This document shows positions 16,330 through 24,879 of a DNA stretch of 64,000 bases, in pieces. Origin of the DNA: Polyangiaceae bacterium (GTDB lineage Bacteria > Myxococcota_A > Polyangia > Polyangiales > Polyangiaceae). The DNA lies in contig JACKEB010000010.1 of assembly GCA_020633205.1 (NCBI GenBank), positions 1,240,001 to 1,304,000 on the forward strand, written 5' to 3'. The notes under the pieces are model-generated. The model ran no database searches. It was not told where the DNA came from and saw only the letters and a program-made list of their open reading frames with translations. How positions within the stretch are numbered: the stretch's first letter is position 1; each line of letters begins with the position of its first letter. A program made the position numbers and the translations under genes.

Positions 16330-18294
16330 ATGAAAGCGACGGCTAGCAGCTTCTCTCTCCTCGGTGGTGCCTGCGTCTTGGCGCTGCTCGCAGCCCACGG
16401 CTGCAGCGGCGCAGATGAAAACCCGGGGACGAACGTCGGTGGGAAGGACGGCGGCACAGGCGGCGGACCTGCCGATTCCGGTTTCATCGACGCGAACATC
16501 GACCCGGATCCCGAGTGCCTCGACCCGGAGGATAGTGACGGTGACACGATAGCGGATGACATCGAGGGTGAAGGAGACACCGATGGAGATGGCACTCCCG
16601 ACAAGCTGGACCTGGACAGCGACAACGACGGCATAAGCGACGAAGACGAAGCAACCAATCCTAATTTGCCGACCGGAAAAGGCGGCAAGCGCTCCGATCC
16701 GTGTTCACCGGTGGCCAACTCTGACGACGACGAGGACGGGCCAGATTTCCAAGACAACGACTCTGACGGTGACGGCGTCCCAGACGACGATGAGGTCAAG
16801 GGCTGTGCAACGGACTGCAGAGTCGCAGGTGATTGTGACGAAGACGACGTGATCGACCTGGTCGAGAGCGCCGCGGGCAGCGACCCCTGCGACGCAACCA
16901 GCTTGCCCACCGATGCGTCCCTCTACTTCATCGTGCCTTGGAACACCGGCCCCAAGAAGCAGCGGTTTAGCTTTTCCACAGGGATTAAGGATGCCGACAT
17001 CTACTTCATGATCGACACGACCGCGAGTATGCAGGCGGCGATCGACAACGTGAAGGCATCCCTCGATACCAAAATCATCCCTACCGTCCTCAACGGAAAC
17101 CCGAGCGCCAATCCTCCAATCCCCGCAATTCCAGGGGCATTCGTCGGCGCGGGCTCGTTCCGCGACGTCCCGTGGCCTCCTTACGGCCAGTCGAATGCTG
17201 GCGGCAACACCCCGGACGAGACCTTCCAGAACCACTTCTGCATCGGCGGTGATCCGGCCAACGGTTGCGCAGGAGGGAGCTACGTAGACGGCAGCTTGAC
17301 CGCACCTGTAGACAACGCAGGCTCTTTCGTCGCGCCAGACAATGTGAGGACAGTGCTCAACAACCTCACAGCAGCAGGCGGTGGGGACGGGCCTGAAGCG
17401 GCCACTCAGGCAATGTTCATGGCCGTGGACGCCTCCCCGTTCGCATTCACGGGCGGCCCGCCAACGCAGAACAACGGCGTATGGAGCCCGGCCAACGCGA
17501 ACTGCGCGCCCGGGCTGCTCGGTCGGGTGTGCTTCCGCCCGGGCAAGCTGCCGATCTTCGTCCTGATCAGCGACGCCCAGTTCCACAACGGCCCGACCGC
17601 ATCGAACGACTACGATTCTCAGGTCGCAGGGGGCAGCAAGACGTACACCGATGTCGTTTCCGCGATGAACGGCATCGGCGCCAAGATCGTCGGTGTACCA
17701 GTCCAGACGGGCGGAGGTGGCTCGGCCGCAGGCACGCGCACCGACATGATCGACCTCGCGAAGAAGACTGGAAGCCTCTACTTCGACCCGTCCTTCGGTG
17801 GGCGAGAAGAACCCCTCGTGAACGACCCAACGCCGAACGGCAGCGTGGCAGATGAGGTCGTGCGACTAATCGGGTTGCTCGCTGGTCAAGGTCTCAACAA
17901 CGTGACCACCAACACCACCAGCTACGACTGCCCCGGCAACATCGACTGCGACGGCAACGGCACTCCGGACCCTGAGTTTCACAACGTGGTCGATGACATG
18001 ACGAGCATGCCATTCGACGCCACGAAGCTCATCCAGAGCGTGTCACCGGTGCCCAGCACGGACTCGCCGTTGCCCTACTCGACGATCGACGCCACGACGT
18101 TCTACGGCGTTCGCGGAGACAAGACTGTCGAGTTCGAGGTTACTGCGGAGAACAAAGTGCTCAAGCCCAAGGTGCTCACCGTGCTGCGAGCGCTCTTGAG
18201 GGTGCAGACACCAGGCGGCCAAGCCCTGGGCGGAACCGACGGCATCAAGGTCATCTACCTCGTCGTTCCACGCTACGTGGACCGGGTGAACTAA
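16330..18294 (+). CDS. Surface lipoprotein with calcium-binding repeats and vWA domain
   Basis: A 654-residue predicted lipoprotein. The ATG at 16330 starts a lipoprotein signal (MKATASSFSLLGGACVLALLAAHGC); a longer reading from 16225 adds 35 unsupported residues. A Gly/Asp tether is followed by Asp-rich thrombospondin-type-3-like repeats (DSDGDTIADD, DTDGDGTPDKLDLDSDNDGISDEDE, DNDSDGDGVPDDDE), expected to bind Ca2+. From ~residue 223 there is a vWA domain with the MIDAS-like motif DTTASM (Asp229). Later Cys pairs (FCIGGDPANGCAGG; YDCPGNIDCDGNG) suggest disulfides. Such proteins usually mediate adhesion or metal-dependent binding; the ligand is unknown. A palindromic terminator-like element follows 20 bases after the stop. 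Confidence 0.85.
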   Translation: MKATASSFSLLGGACVLALLAAHGCSGADENPGTNVGGKDGGTGGGPADSGFIDANIDPDPECLDPEDSDGDTIADDIEGEGDTDGDGTPDKLDLDSDNDGISDEDEATNPNLPTGKGGKRSDPCSPVANSDDDEDGPDFQDNDSDGDGVPDDDEVKGCATDCRVAGDCDEDDVIDLVESAAGSDPCDATSLPTDASLYFIVPWNTGPKKQRFSFSTGIKDADIYFMIDTTASMQAAIDNVKASLDTKIIPTVLNGNPSANPPIPAIPGAFVGAGSFRDVPWPPYGQSNAGGNTPDETFQNHFCIGGDPANGCAGGSYVDGSLTAPVDNAGSFVAPDNVRTVLNNLTAAGGGDGPEAATQAMFMAVDASPFAFTGGPPTQNNGVWSPANANCAPGLLGRVCFRPGKLPIFVLISDAQFHNGPTASNDYDSQVAGGSKTYTDVVSAMNGIGAKIVGVPVQTGGGGSAAGTRTDMIDLAKKTGSLYFDPSFGGREEPLVNDPTPNGSVADEVVRLIGLLAGQGLNNVTTNTTSYDCPGNIDCDGNGTPDPEFHNVVDDMTSMPFDATKLIQSVSPVPSTDSPLPYSTIDATTFYGVRGDKTVEFEVTAENKVLKPKVLTVLRALLRVQTPGGQALGGTDGIKVIYLVVPRYVDRVN

Positions 18295-18313
18295 GGAGAT
18301 GCTGTTGGTTGGC

Positions 18314-18338
18314 AGGGCGTTTTCCGAACACCCTGCTA
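18314..18338. terminator. Palindromic element, copy C, after the vWA lipoprotein gene
   Basis: GCAGGGCGTT (18314-18323) pairs with AACACCCTGC (18329-18338) with one mismatch, followed by TAGTCA as in copy A. It is 20 bases after the stop codon. Confidence 0.55.
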
Positions 18339-18526
18339 GTCACTCCTTCGAAAGCTTGCGGGGCCGGTCTCCTGGGCGGATCTCCACTCGTTCACCAATC
18401 GAGGCGGCCCTGCAGCGCCAGCGAGTGGAGACACGATTGGTCCCAATCGGTAGAGCTTCTATGCTCTCATGCGTCGTGTTCTGGGTTCGAGGCCACACTG
18501 GATCCGCCGTTGGGCTCGACCGCCAC

Positions 18527-20173
18527 ATGAACTCCAGGGCGGCGCTCGTCGCGGCTTGTTTCGCGCTTTTGGCCTGCCTTTGGGTCGATCGAGCGAGCGC
18601 GCAAACGCCCAATGAAGACGCGCCTTCCACCTGGGGGTCCGGACGCCCTGAAGACACAACAGCCGACCCGCCGAAGGCGGACGACGACGACGACTCAGAG
18701 GAGGATCGAGACGACGAGGACGATCAGCTCGACGACACCGAATCACCACCAGGAGGCGCAGGACGCAAGAGCGAGCCGCGCAGCGACTTCGAAGATCAGT
18801 CCCTGCGCTACACACTCGAGGCTGTGGAGATCCGCGGGAATACCCGCACTCGGGATCGCGTGGTGCTGCGCTATGTCCCCTTTCACGTCGGGGACGTACT
18901 GGACGTCGAAGACCCTGCGATCGAGCTCACACGCTATCGCCTCTTGGGCACCGGCTTCTTCCGCGACGTTCAGTTTTCCCTCAGGAAAGGCAACGCCGGC
19001 GGCAAGGTCATCCTCGTCATAGAGGTCGTTGAGCGCAACACGTTCGTCGTGAATGACCTCTGGATGGGGCTTTCGAAGGACGCAGACAACGACGGCACGC
19101 CAAAGCCCCTCACCCCGTACGCTGGGCTGGACGCGGCGGAGACCAACCTCGCTGGTACCGGTATCTTGCTCGGTGGCGCCGTGGGACTCGCAAGCAGTCA
19201 GCTCGCGCTGCGAGTGCGCTTCTTGGATCCAGCGTTTCTCGGCTCCACCTGGATGACCGGCGGCGAACTGCTTTTCAACGACGCCCGCGACTTCTTCGGG
19301 AACTCCGACGTGCGTTATGTCGCGCCGGCGCAAGATACGGAGCGAGTCACCGAACACGCGACGGTGCAGTACAAGCGCTTTGGTGGTGCACTGGGCGTCG
19401 GTCGGGATCTTTCGATCTCTACACAGCTCTGGCTCCACTACCGGCTGGAGTCCATCGACGCCACACCTCCTGACGCCGCCTCTCATGTCCGGGGAGAGAC
19501 CCGCGAACCGATCGACTTCGACATCATTCGAGGACCGAGTGTGCTGTCGACGTTGCGGGCCTCACTCGAACATGACACCCGCGACCAACCGGTGCTGCCT
19601 TCCCACGGGTGGTTCCTTCAGGCAATGACGGAGGTGAGCCTCACGCCCGCGGGGAGTGACTACCCTTATGAGCGTGTGGAACTCAAGCTCTCCAAGTGGT
19701 GGGAGCTACCTTGGGATCATGTGATCTCGCTGTCGCTCTTCGGCGGCGCGATCAGCGGCGACGCGCCGTTCTTCGAGCAGTACTACGTCGGTGACTTCAG
19801 CGACTTCCTCCCAGCGCGCGTACTCGGACTGAACTTCGATCGCAGACCCCCACCCAACCTGCTGGGTACGGCGATTCAAGAGGTTCGGTACGGGCGCTAC
19901 GCGGGCCGCATCGGCACCGAGTACCGCATCCCGCTCTACCGCGGTTCGCGCTCCGTCTACGGCATCGACTTCTTCGCCAGCGCGGGCGTATACGCCGTAG
20001 CGAACCCCGTCGATTTCGAGCGTCCAGCATCAGGCTACTCGGGCCTGGCACGCGCGCCGATCGATGTAACCGGCAACTTGGGTTTCCGCATTGATACGAG
20101 CGCTGGCGGATTCGCGTTTGCGTTCTCCAACGCGCTCGGGTTCATCCCACCGATTCAAGGTGAGAACCCATGA
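18527..20173 (+). CDS. Omp85/BamA-type outer-membrane protein with one POTRA domain
   Basis: A 548-residue protein. ATG 18527 begins a good signal peptide (cleavage after DRASA, residue 25); longer in-frame readings would run through the palindromic element and are rejected. An unusual, very acidic segment follows (~residues 45-70, Asp/Glu-rich). One POTRA-like domain comes next (LEAVEIRGNTRTRDRVVLRYVPFHVGD... RLLGTGFFRDVQFSL). The rest is beta-barrel (surface antigen/D15) with repeated aromatic-alternating strands. BamA has five POTRAs and TamA three, so this is a divergent Omp85 paralogue, perhaps for assembly or secretion of particular envelope proteins (inference). It overlaps the next gene by 4 bases (ATGA). 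Confidence 0.85.
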   Translation: MNSRAALVAACFALLACLWVDRASAQTPNEDAPSTWGSGRPEDTTADPPKADDDDDSEEDRDDEDDQLDDTESPPGGAGRKSEPRSDFEDQSLRYTLEAVEIRGNTRTRDRVVLRYVPFHVGDVLDVEDPAIELTRYRLLGTGFFRDVQFSLRKGNAGGKVILVIEVVERNTFVVNDLWMGLSKDADNDGTPKPLTPYAGLDAAETNLAGTGILLGGAVGLASSQLALRVRFLDPAFLGSTWMTGGELLFNDARDFFGNSDVRYVAPAQDTERVTEHATVQYKRFGGALGVGRDLSISTQLWLHYRLESIDATPPDAASHVRGETREPIDFDIIRGPSVLSTLRASLEHDTRDQPVLPSHGWFLQAMTEVSLTPAGSDYPYERVELKLSKWWELPWDHVISLSLFGGAISGDAPFFEQYYVGDFSDFLPARVLGLNFDRRPPPNLLGTAIQEVRYGRYAGRIGTEYRIPLYRGSRSVYGIDFFASAGVYAVANPVDFERPASGYSGLARAPIDVTGNLGFRIDTSAGGFAFAFSNALGFIPPIQGENP

Positions 20174-20922
20174 GGCGGCCCGAGGCTGCGCGGGTCGCTC
20201 TGCCTCGAACGGTTCGGAGCGCTCTTTCGAGGTTGCGCTTCTGGTTGGTCATGTTGCTGACCTTCATGACCTTGAGTGGTGTCTCACCGCGGCCCGCTCA
20301 TGCCCAGGATAAGGACAAGGACGAAGCGAAAGAGCAACGGCGGCGTGCTCGCTTCCACTGGGACGCCGACAAGAAGGGTCTGTACATGTCGGTGTCGTTC
20401 ACCGACATCGTCGACGACGAGATCCAGAAGAAGCTCAAGCGCGGTCTTCCCACGACCATCGTCTTCACGGGTACGATCTATCGCCCTGGAGTCAAGGAGC
20501 CGATCTCCACCACGGTTCAGACCTGCAAGATCACCTGGCACGTCTGGAAAGAAGCTTACCGCGTGGAAATTACGCAGCCTGGTTCACGGCAGCGGCGCTG
20601 GGTCGCGGCGCTGAGCGGCGTGCTGCGACGATGTGGTAAAGCGCGGTCATTGCTCGTCGCCGACCGTTCTCAGGCGTCACCGGGACAAGCCGTATACGCC
20701 GTGACGAAGGTGCAGGTGAATCCTGTGTCGGACGAAGTGCTCAAGCAGCTCAAGCGCTGGGTCTCGCGGCCTTCAGGTACGGGTACCGCCGCCCCCGGCG
20801 ACGCGCTCTTCAGCACTTTCACCGGTCTCTTTCTTCAGCGCATCGGCAAAGCAGAGAAGGAACTCAACTTCAGCACTCCGGCGGTCGTGCCTCGAGAGAA
20901 GAAGAAAAAGAAGAAGAAATGA
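20170..20922 (+). CDS. DUF4390-like exported protein with Lys-rich C-terminus
   Basis: A 250-residue protein. The N-terminal hydrophobic segment (~23-38) ends PRPAHAQ, a signal-peptide cleavage site. The mature part has YMSVSFTDIVDDEIQKKLKRGLPTTIVFTG near residue 72, which resembles the start of DUF4390-type proteins (beta-rich periplasmic proteins of unknown function); this family call is by memory and tentative. The C-terminus is a run of seven lysines encoded by an A/G-rich tract that also lies in the ribosome-binding position of the next gene. It is coupled by ATGA overlaps to the Omp85 gene before it and the dehydrogenase gene after it. Confidence 0.65.
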   Translation: MRRPEAARVALPRTVRSALSRLRFWLVMLLTFMTLSGVSPRPAHAQDKDKDEAKEQRRRARFHWDADKKGLYMSVSFTDIVDDEIQKKLKRGLPTTIVFTGTIYRPGVKEPISTTVQTCKITWHVWKEAYRVEITQPGSRQRRWVAALSGVLRRCGKARSLLVADRSQASPGQAVYAVTKVQVNPVSDEVLKQLKRWVSRPSGTGTAAPGDALFSTFTGLFLQRIGKAEKELNFSTPAVVPREKKKKKKK

Positions 20923-21539
20923 GCGTGTTCCCCGTAGGTCTAAAGCTCACTGGGCGACTGTGCATCGTGTTCGGAAGCGGAGCAGAACAGGCGCAGAGAG
21001 CAAAGGCGTGGCTGGACCAAGGCGCGCGAGTGCGCATCGTGGCTTCAACGCTGAGCCCGGATCTAGAGGGCGCACGAGCGCGCAGCGAGCTGGAGCATAT
21101 TCCGCGCGGCTATGAGCAAGGCGATCTGCGCGAGGCGTGGTTGGCTGTGCTCGTGGACACGGACGAGGAGCTGGCGACGAGGATCTTCCAAGAGTCAGAG
21201 GAGCATCGAGTGTTCTTTTGTGCCGTCGACCAGCCTCAAGCGAGCTATTCCCACCTCGCTCAAGCCAAGGCCGGCGATCTGACGATCGCGATCTCCACCA
21301 ATGGCCGCGCGCCGGCTCTGGGCCGTCGACTACGCCAGGAACTCGAGACGCTATTCGCCCGTAGCGACACCGCATCCCACGTCGCACGACTCGCCGCGCT
21401 GCGTGATGTGACACCGCCAAGTCGACGCCGGGAGGTGCTTGGGGCCGCCGTGAGCGAGGTACGTCTGACGGGTAACCTCAGCTTCGGCGCGGATCACTCG
21501 AAGGTGGGTGGCCCCTCGGATGGCGGTGGAACCGGGTAG
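20919..21539 (+). CDS. Precorrin-2 dehydrogenase / siroheme-synthase N-terminal-like protein
   Basis: A 206-residue protein resembling the CysG N-terminal (Met8p-type) module that oxidises precorrin-2 to sirohydrochlorin with NAD+. Seen: FPVGLKLTGRLCIVFGSG (a GxG nucleotide loop), VFFCAVDQPQASY at the position of the usual N-VDDP motif, and TIAISTNGRAPALGRRLRQELE, a strong family signature. The GxG loop is degenerate (GSGAEQAQRA rather than GGGxVA), so activity needs testing. No ferrochelatase or methyltransferase domain is fused. Its ATGA coupling to an Omp85/DUF4390 pair is odd for a tetrapyrrole enzyme. The 3' end overlaps a convergent gene by 46 bases. Confidence 0.75.
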   Translation: MSVFPVGLKLTGRLCIVFGSGAEQAQRAKAWLDQGARVRIVASTLSPDLEGARARSELEHIPRGYEQGDLREAWLAVLVDTDEELATRIFQESEEHRVFFCAVDQPQASYSHLAQAKAGDLTIAISTNGRAPALGRRLRQELETLFARSDTASHVARLAALRDVTPPSRRREVLGAAVSEVRLTGNLSFGADHSKVGGPSDGGGTG

Positions 21540-22198
21540 GTCGCAAGGATTGCGAACAGGTAGTAGCGATACTGGTGCTGGATCGTGTCCCACTGCGCGG
21601 GCGGTAGGGATCGACTCACGCATTGGGTCGTACGCTTGGCCTGAGGGCCACGCCAGTCTCCACTTTGACCAGGAAAGACGCTGATTCGCTTCTTGTCGAA
21701 GTCGATCGACATCGCGAAGTTGATGCTCCCCTCCTTACCGGTCTTCGGCGCGCAGTCCACGTTGTCTTTGACCGCTTTGGCGAGGGCTTCTTCGAAGAAG
21801 GGGAGCTTGTCGCAGAGCGCTCCTTCTTGGCCCTTGGCCGCGGGAGAAGCGGAGCACTTCACTCGCTGCACAGGTCCGAGGCGCACTCGCTCCTCTTGAG
21901 TGCCCGCGTCGATCGCAAAGATCGGCAAGCTCGACGGAGCCAACGCTGCGGAAGCACTAGCGCTAGCGTTCGCAAGCGTGTGACCGCTTGGCCTTCTGAG
22001 GAAATAGAGCGGCAACGCGATAACGACGAGCGCGATGCAAACCGCCACGACGAGCTGCGCGCGCAGCGGGCGATCACCACCACCACTCCCGCCACTGCTA
22101 CCGCCAACGCCGAGACGGCGGAGGCTGGGTTCACTGGGAACAGGAAAAGAGGGGCGGGTTCCAGGCATGCCTAAGTCGATCGACTTGGTTCGAGGCAC
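21494..22198 (-). CDS. Single-pass membrane protein of unknown function, downstream of kinase gene
   Basis: A 234-residue protein with a short cytoplasmic N-terminus containing a Gly/Ser-rich loop, one transmembrane helix (~48-66, LVVAVCIALVVIALPLYFL), and an exported or C-terminal domain of ~150 residues with conserved-looking Cys (VKCSAS, ALCDK, VDCAP, TQCVS). I do not recognise the domain. The start is a GTG at 22198; an ATG at 22168 is an alternative. It lies 121 bases behind the kinase-FHA gene on the same strand and is probably co-transcribed. Its 3' end overlaps the convergent dehydrogenase gene by 46 bases. Confidence 0.6.
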   Translation of the reverse strand: MPRTKSIDLGMPGTRPSFPVPSEPSLRRLGVGGSSGGSGGGDRPLRAQLVVAVCIALVVIALPLYFLRRPSGHTLANASASASAALAPSSLPIFAIDAGTQEERVRLGPVQRVKCSASPAAKGQEGALCDKLPFFEEALAKAVKDNVDCAPKTGKEGSINFAMSIDFDKKRISVFPGQSGDWRGPQAKRTTQCVSRSLPPAQWDTIQHQYRYYLFAILATYPVPPPSEGPPTFE

Positions 22199-22319
22199 CC
22201 AGCTGCTGGGTGACTATCCGCACGCTGCGGAGCTAGTGGTCTCGCGCTGGCTCGACCAGTGAAAAGGTTCGGGTCGGCGACGGACACTGCCCGCACGCCG
22301 CCCCGGCGCTAGCACAATC

Positions 22320-24011
22320 TCAGCTGTCGAGCAGCGAGTGCACCGGTTGTCCGGGTTCGGCTTTGACGATTGTCGCGGCCAAGTCAAGCGCCTCGGGCAT
22401 TAGACCCTGCACCTGAGACACGACCTGTTCGACCACGTGTCGCGCTTCATCGATGCTAGGTCCGCTCATTGAAACAGCGAACTTGAGCGGGCTGATGCGT
22501 CCCGCGGTCGCCGGAGTAAGGCTCAACAGGAGCATCTCTGTAAGCTCCACGACTCGTTGCGCCGCACGACGCAGCGCCAGCATTTCCAAGATCGTGGGTC
22601 TTTCGCTTACCAGACGATTCGGACCCCGAACCTCATAGCGCGCGACGCTCAAGGGCACATCATTCCACTCGGAAAACTGCAGCTCATCTTGGAGGCTACG
22701 AATCAACTGATCGCGCTGTAGCAGTCCGGTGAGGCCATCGCGACGCCGCAGGTAGGCTTTCGCTCGTTCGTGCTGCGGCGAACCATTCTGAAAACTCACC
22801 AGCTTCACTCGGCATTCCCCGAGTTGAATCTCGTTGCCGTGAAGCAGGGTCACCGTCTTCTTACGGTCGAAGCTGTGGTCGGCATACGTGCCGTTCGTGC
22901 TCCCCAGATCTTCGAAAATCCACGATCCGGAGTGCCAACGCGCAACCGCGTGTTGGCCAGACACGGTCGCCTCCGGCACCGTCAGATCCTGATTGCTGCG
23001 CCGGCCGATCGTGATCTGGGGCTTGTCCAAAGCGCACAGCGTCCCCGCAACCTCGGGAGCGTTCGTCGCGAAGGTCACGAGCAGCGCTTGGGTCCCTGGA
23101 GTGAAGGCCTCGGTCACCGAACGACCGAGCGGGGGCCCAGGTGATAGCCTTTCCCTGGGGATCTGAACCTGGCTGGTGGTCAGCGCGGAAGGATTGAAGA
23201 AGCGCAAGTGGCGCGCCTCGACGCGCATACTTGGGTCTTCGCTCAAGCAGCGGAAAATCTGCTTGATTTCGTCGACGCTCAGCCCTGCGGGAACGTCGAA
23301 CATGATCTGCGAGCGCATCGGCTTGGAGCGTGGACGGTAGCCGGGCTCCGGCACACGGCAGGTCCACATCTCCCAAAGGGTCAAGCCCAGCGCGTAGACA
23401 TCGTCCTCCGAGCTCGCGCCGCCGGACCGCAGGCGCTCGGGCGCCATGTAGTTCGGGGTTCCACCATCTGGAGGCGCACCAGGTCGACGAGCGCTCAAAC
23501 GCGCGCGCTCCTGCGCGAAGCCGAAATCCAGGATCACCGCCTTGTCAGCCGTGACCATCACGTTGCCCGGCTTCAAGTCTCCGTGCACCAGGCCCTGAGC
23601 ATGGATGGCTGCCAGCCCCGCGGTCGTCTCGCTTGCGATCTTGCGAAACTCATCGGAGGTGTAACCGCCCTGAGCCTTGCGCCGCCGGATATGGGTGTGG
23701 AGCGTTTGGCCGGGAATGTGCTCCATCACCAAGATCGGGCCCCAAGGACTGGGGGCCAAATCATGAACGCGACACACGTTCGGATGACTCACGCTGCGAG
23801 CGAGCAGCAGCTCTTGGCGGAGCGCCTCGTCGTCGCCAGGCATGCGGCTCTCTTCACGCACGATCTTGAGAGCAACGGTTTGTTGCGTGCTCCGATCGTA
23901 CGCGAGGAACACCTCGCCCATGCCACCCTTGCCGAGGCTCTGTCGGATCTCGTAGCGGTCGTTGACGATTGTCCCGTGACCGAGAGGGGGAAGGTTGCGT
24001 GCGCCAGCCAT
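22320..24011 (-). CDS. Ser/Thr kinase - FHA - degenerate GGDEF fusion protein
   Basis: A 563-residue soluble protein. The kinase domain (~18-275) has GKGGMGEVF, VALKIV (Lys49), the catalytic loop VHGDLKPGNV (HGD 143-145: Gly replaces the usual Arg, a non-RD kinase), DFG (162-164) and MAPER. An FHA domain (~333-405) shows TIGRRSNQD, SGQHA and STNGTY, the phosphothreonine-binding set. The last ~145 residues begin RRDGLTGLLQRDQLIRSLQDEL, the typical opening of a GGDEF domain, but no GGDEF motif follows; the equivalent segment reads ISPLKFAVSMSG. It is therefore probably a non-catalytic fold used for binding or dimerisation. No transmembrane segment is seen. Confidence 0.85.
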   Translation of the reverse strand: MAGARNLPPLGHGTIVNDRYEIRQSLGKGGMGEVFLAYDRSTQQTVALKIVREESRMPGDDEALRQELLLARSVSHPNVCRVHDLAPSPWGPILVMEHIPGQTLHTHIRRRKAQGGYTSDEFRKIASETTAGLAAIHAQGLVHGDLKPGNVMVTADKAVILDFGFAQERARLSARRPGAPPDGGTPNYMAPERLRSGGASSEDDVYALGLTLWEMWTCRVPEPGYRPRSKPMRSQIMFDVPAGLSVDEIKQIFRCLSEDPSMRVEARHLRFFNPSALTTSQVQIPRERLSPGPPLGRSVTEAFTPGTQALLVTFATNAPEVAGTLCALDKPQITIGRRSNQDLTVPEATVSGQHAVARWHSGSWIFEDLGSTNGTYADHSFDRKKTVTLLHGNEIQLGECRVKLVSFQNGSPQHERAKAYLRRRDGLTGLLQRDQLIRSLQDELQFSEWNDVPLSVARYEVRGPNRLVSERPTILEMLALRRAAQRVVELTEMLLLSLTPATAGRISPLKFAVSMSGPSIDEARHVVEQVVSQVQGLMPEALDLAATIVKAEPGQPVHSLLDS

Positions 24012-24459
24012 GCCGGAAAGAGCTTACCTGTAGTGCTGCCTTGTCGTGCCCTCGAACCGACCGAGTCCTCATCCCCCCGAAGAAGGTTGGAGCCGCGTCA
24101 GCTTTGATGGCGATAAGTACGTGTCACCTCGCACCTTTAGCGGCGCGTAGTGGAGGTTCGTAGACTCGTCGATCTGTGACTGTTCTGCAATCGAAAGGGG
24201 GTTTGGGGGTGAGGAGCGCCCCAAGGACGCTTTCTGCCAGTATCTGGGCCCAGTGTGCGCCTGATGGTTGGGACGGCGGACAGCCGGGCTGCTCCGCGTC
24301 TGCCAGTGCGGCGCATCAGCGAGGTTTTGGAGTCAGGCGCGGGTTTTCAGGTCAAGTGCAGCTGTCGAGTCAAGCGAGGACAGAGGGGCGCCAAGGGTTT
24401 TTGAGCCCGAGGTTGCAGGTTCCCTGGACGGTGCGCCGGGCAAGCGTGCTATGCGGGCC

Positions 24460-24692
24460 CCGTGTCGCTAGGCGGCACTCCTCAAAGGCAAGGGAAGCTG
24501 GTGCAAAGCCAGCACGGCCCCCGCCACTGTATCCGGTACGAAGGTGATCGTCGGTGCTGCACGCAGATCGACGAAACGCCACTAGAAACCCCTGAATCGT
24601 TGGGGGTGCACGTTGAAGCGCACCCCTCACGACCGGGGGCCTGGGAAGGCTCACCCGAGGCAAGAGCCGGGAGTCAGGAGACCGAGCCCAAC
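24460..24692 (+). ncRNA. Cobalamin (vitamin B12) riboswitch
   Basis: Core motifs are plainly visible: AAGGGAAGCTGG followed by TGCAAAGCCAGC and CGGCCCCCGCCACTGTA (~24489-24531), a middle GCCACTAGAAACCCC...GGGGGTGC arm, and the diagnostic 3' box GCCGGGAGTCAGGAGACCG (24666-24684). Order and spacing are those of the Rfam cobalamin element, and the orientation is toward the lipoprotein gene at 24880. Exact ends are approximate. Adenosyl- or methylcobalamin binding would be expected to repress the downstream gene. Confidence 0.95.
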
Positions 24693-24703
24693 GAGGATCT
24701 CGC

Positions 24704-24787
24704 GGTAACCCAAAAGGGTTATCCAACCATCCAATTGCTCTGCGGGGTGTCAGAGTCGGGTGTTGCTGAGGCCGGTCTACACCCCGC
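24704..24787 (+). promoter_or_regulatory. Putative expression platform of the cobalamin riboswitch
   Basis: Two stems follow the aptamer: TAACCC-AAAA-GGGTTA (24706-24721, extended with GG/CC) and a perfect 9-bp stem, GCGGGGTGT (24742-24750) with ACACCCCGC (24779-24787). No T-run follows, so control may act through translation or Rho and not intrinsic termination. The remaining ~90 bases to the ATG contain no further obvious structure. Confidence 0.5.
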
Positions 24788-24879
24788 TCGGGGCGCCGCC
24801 GCCTTCTGGAAGCTTCGCCTACCTTCGCTGCCCCAATAGAGCCCTACGTCGCGGGCGGCGACGAAAAAAGTAGGTACAA

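Noticed and set aside
23208..24107. A 299-codon plus-strand frame opposite the kinase-FHA gene
   Set aside because: The minus-strand reading contains every kinase motif; the antisense reading contains none.
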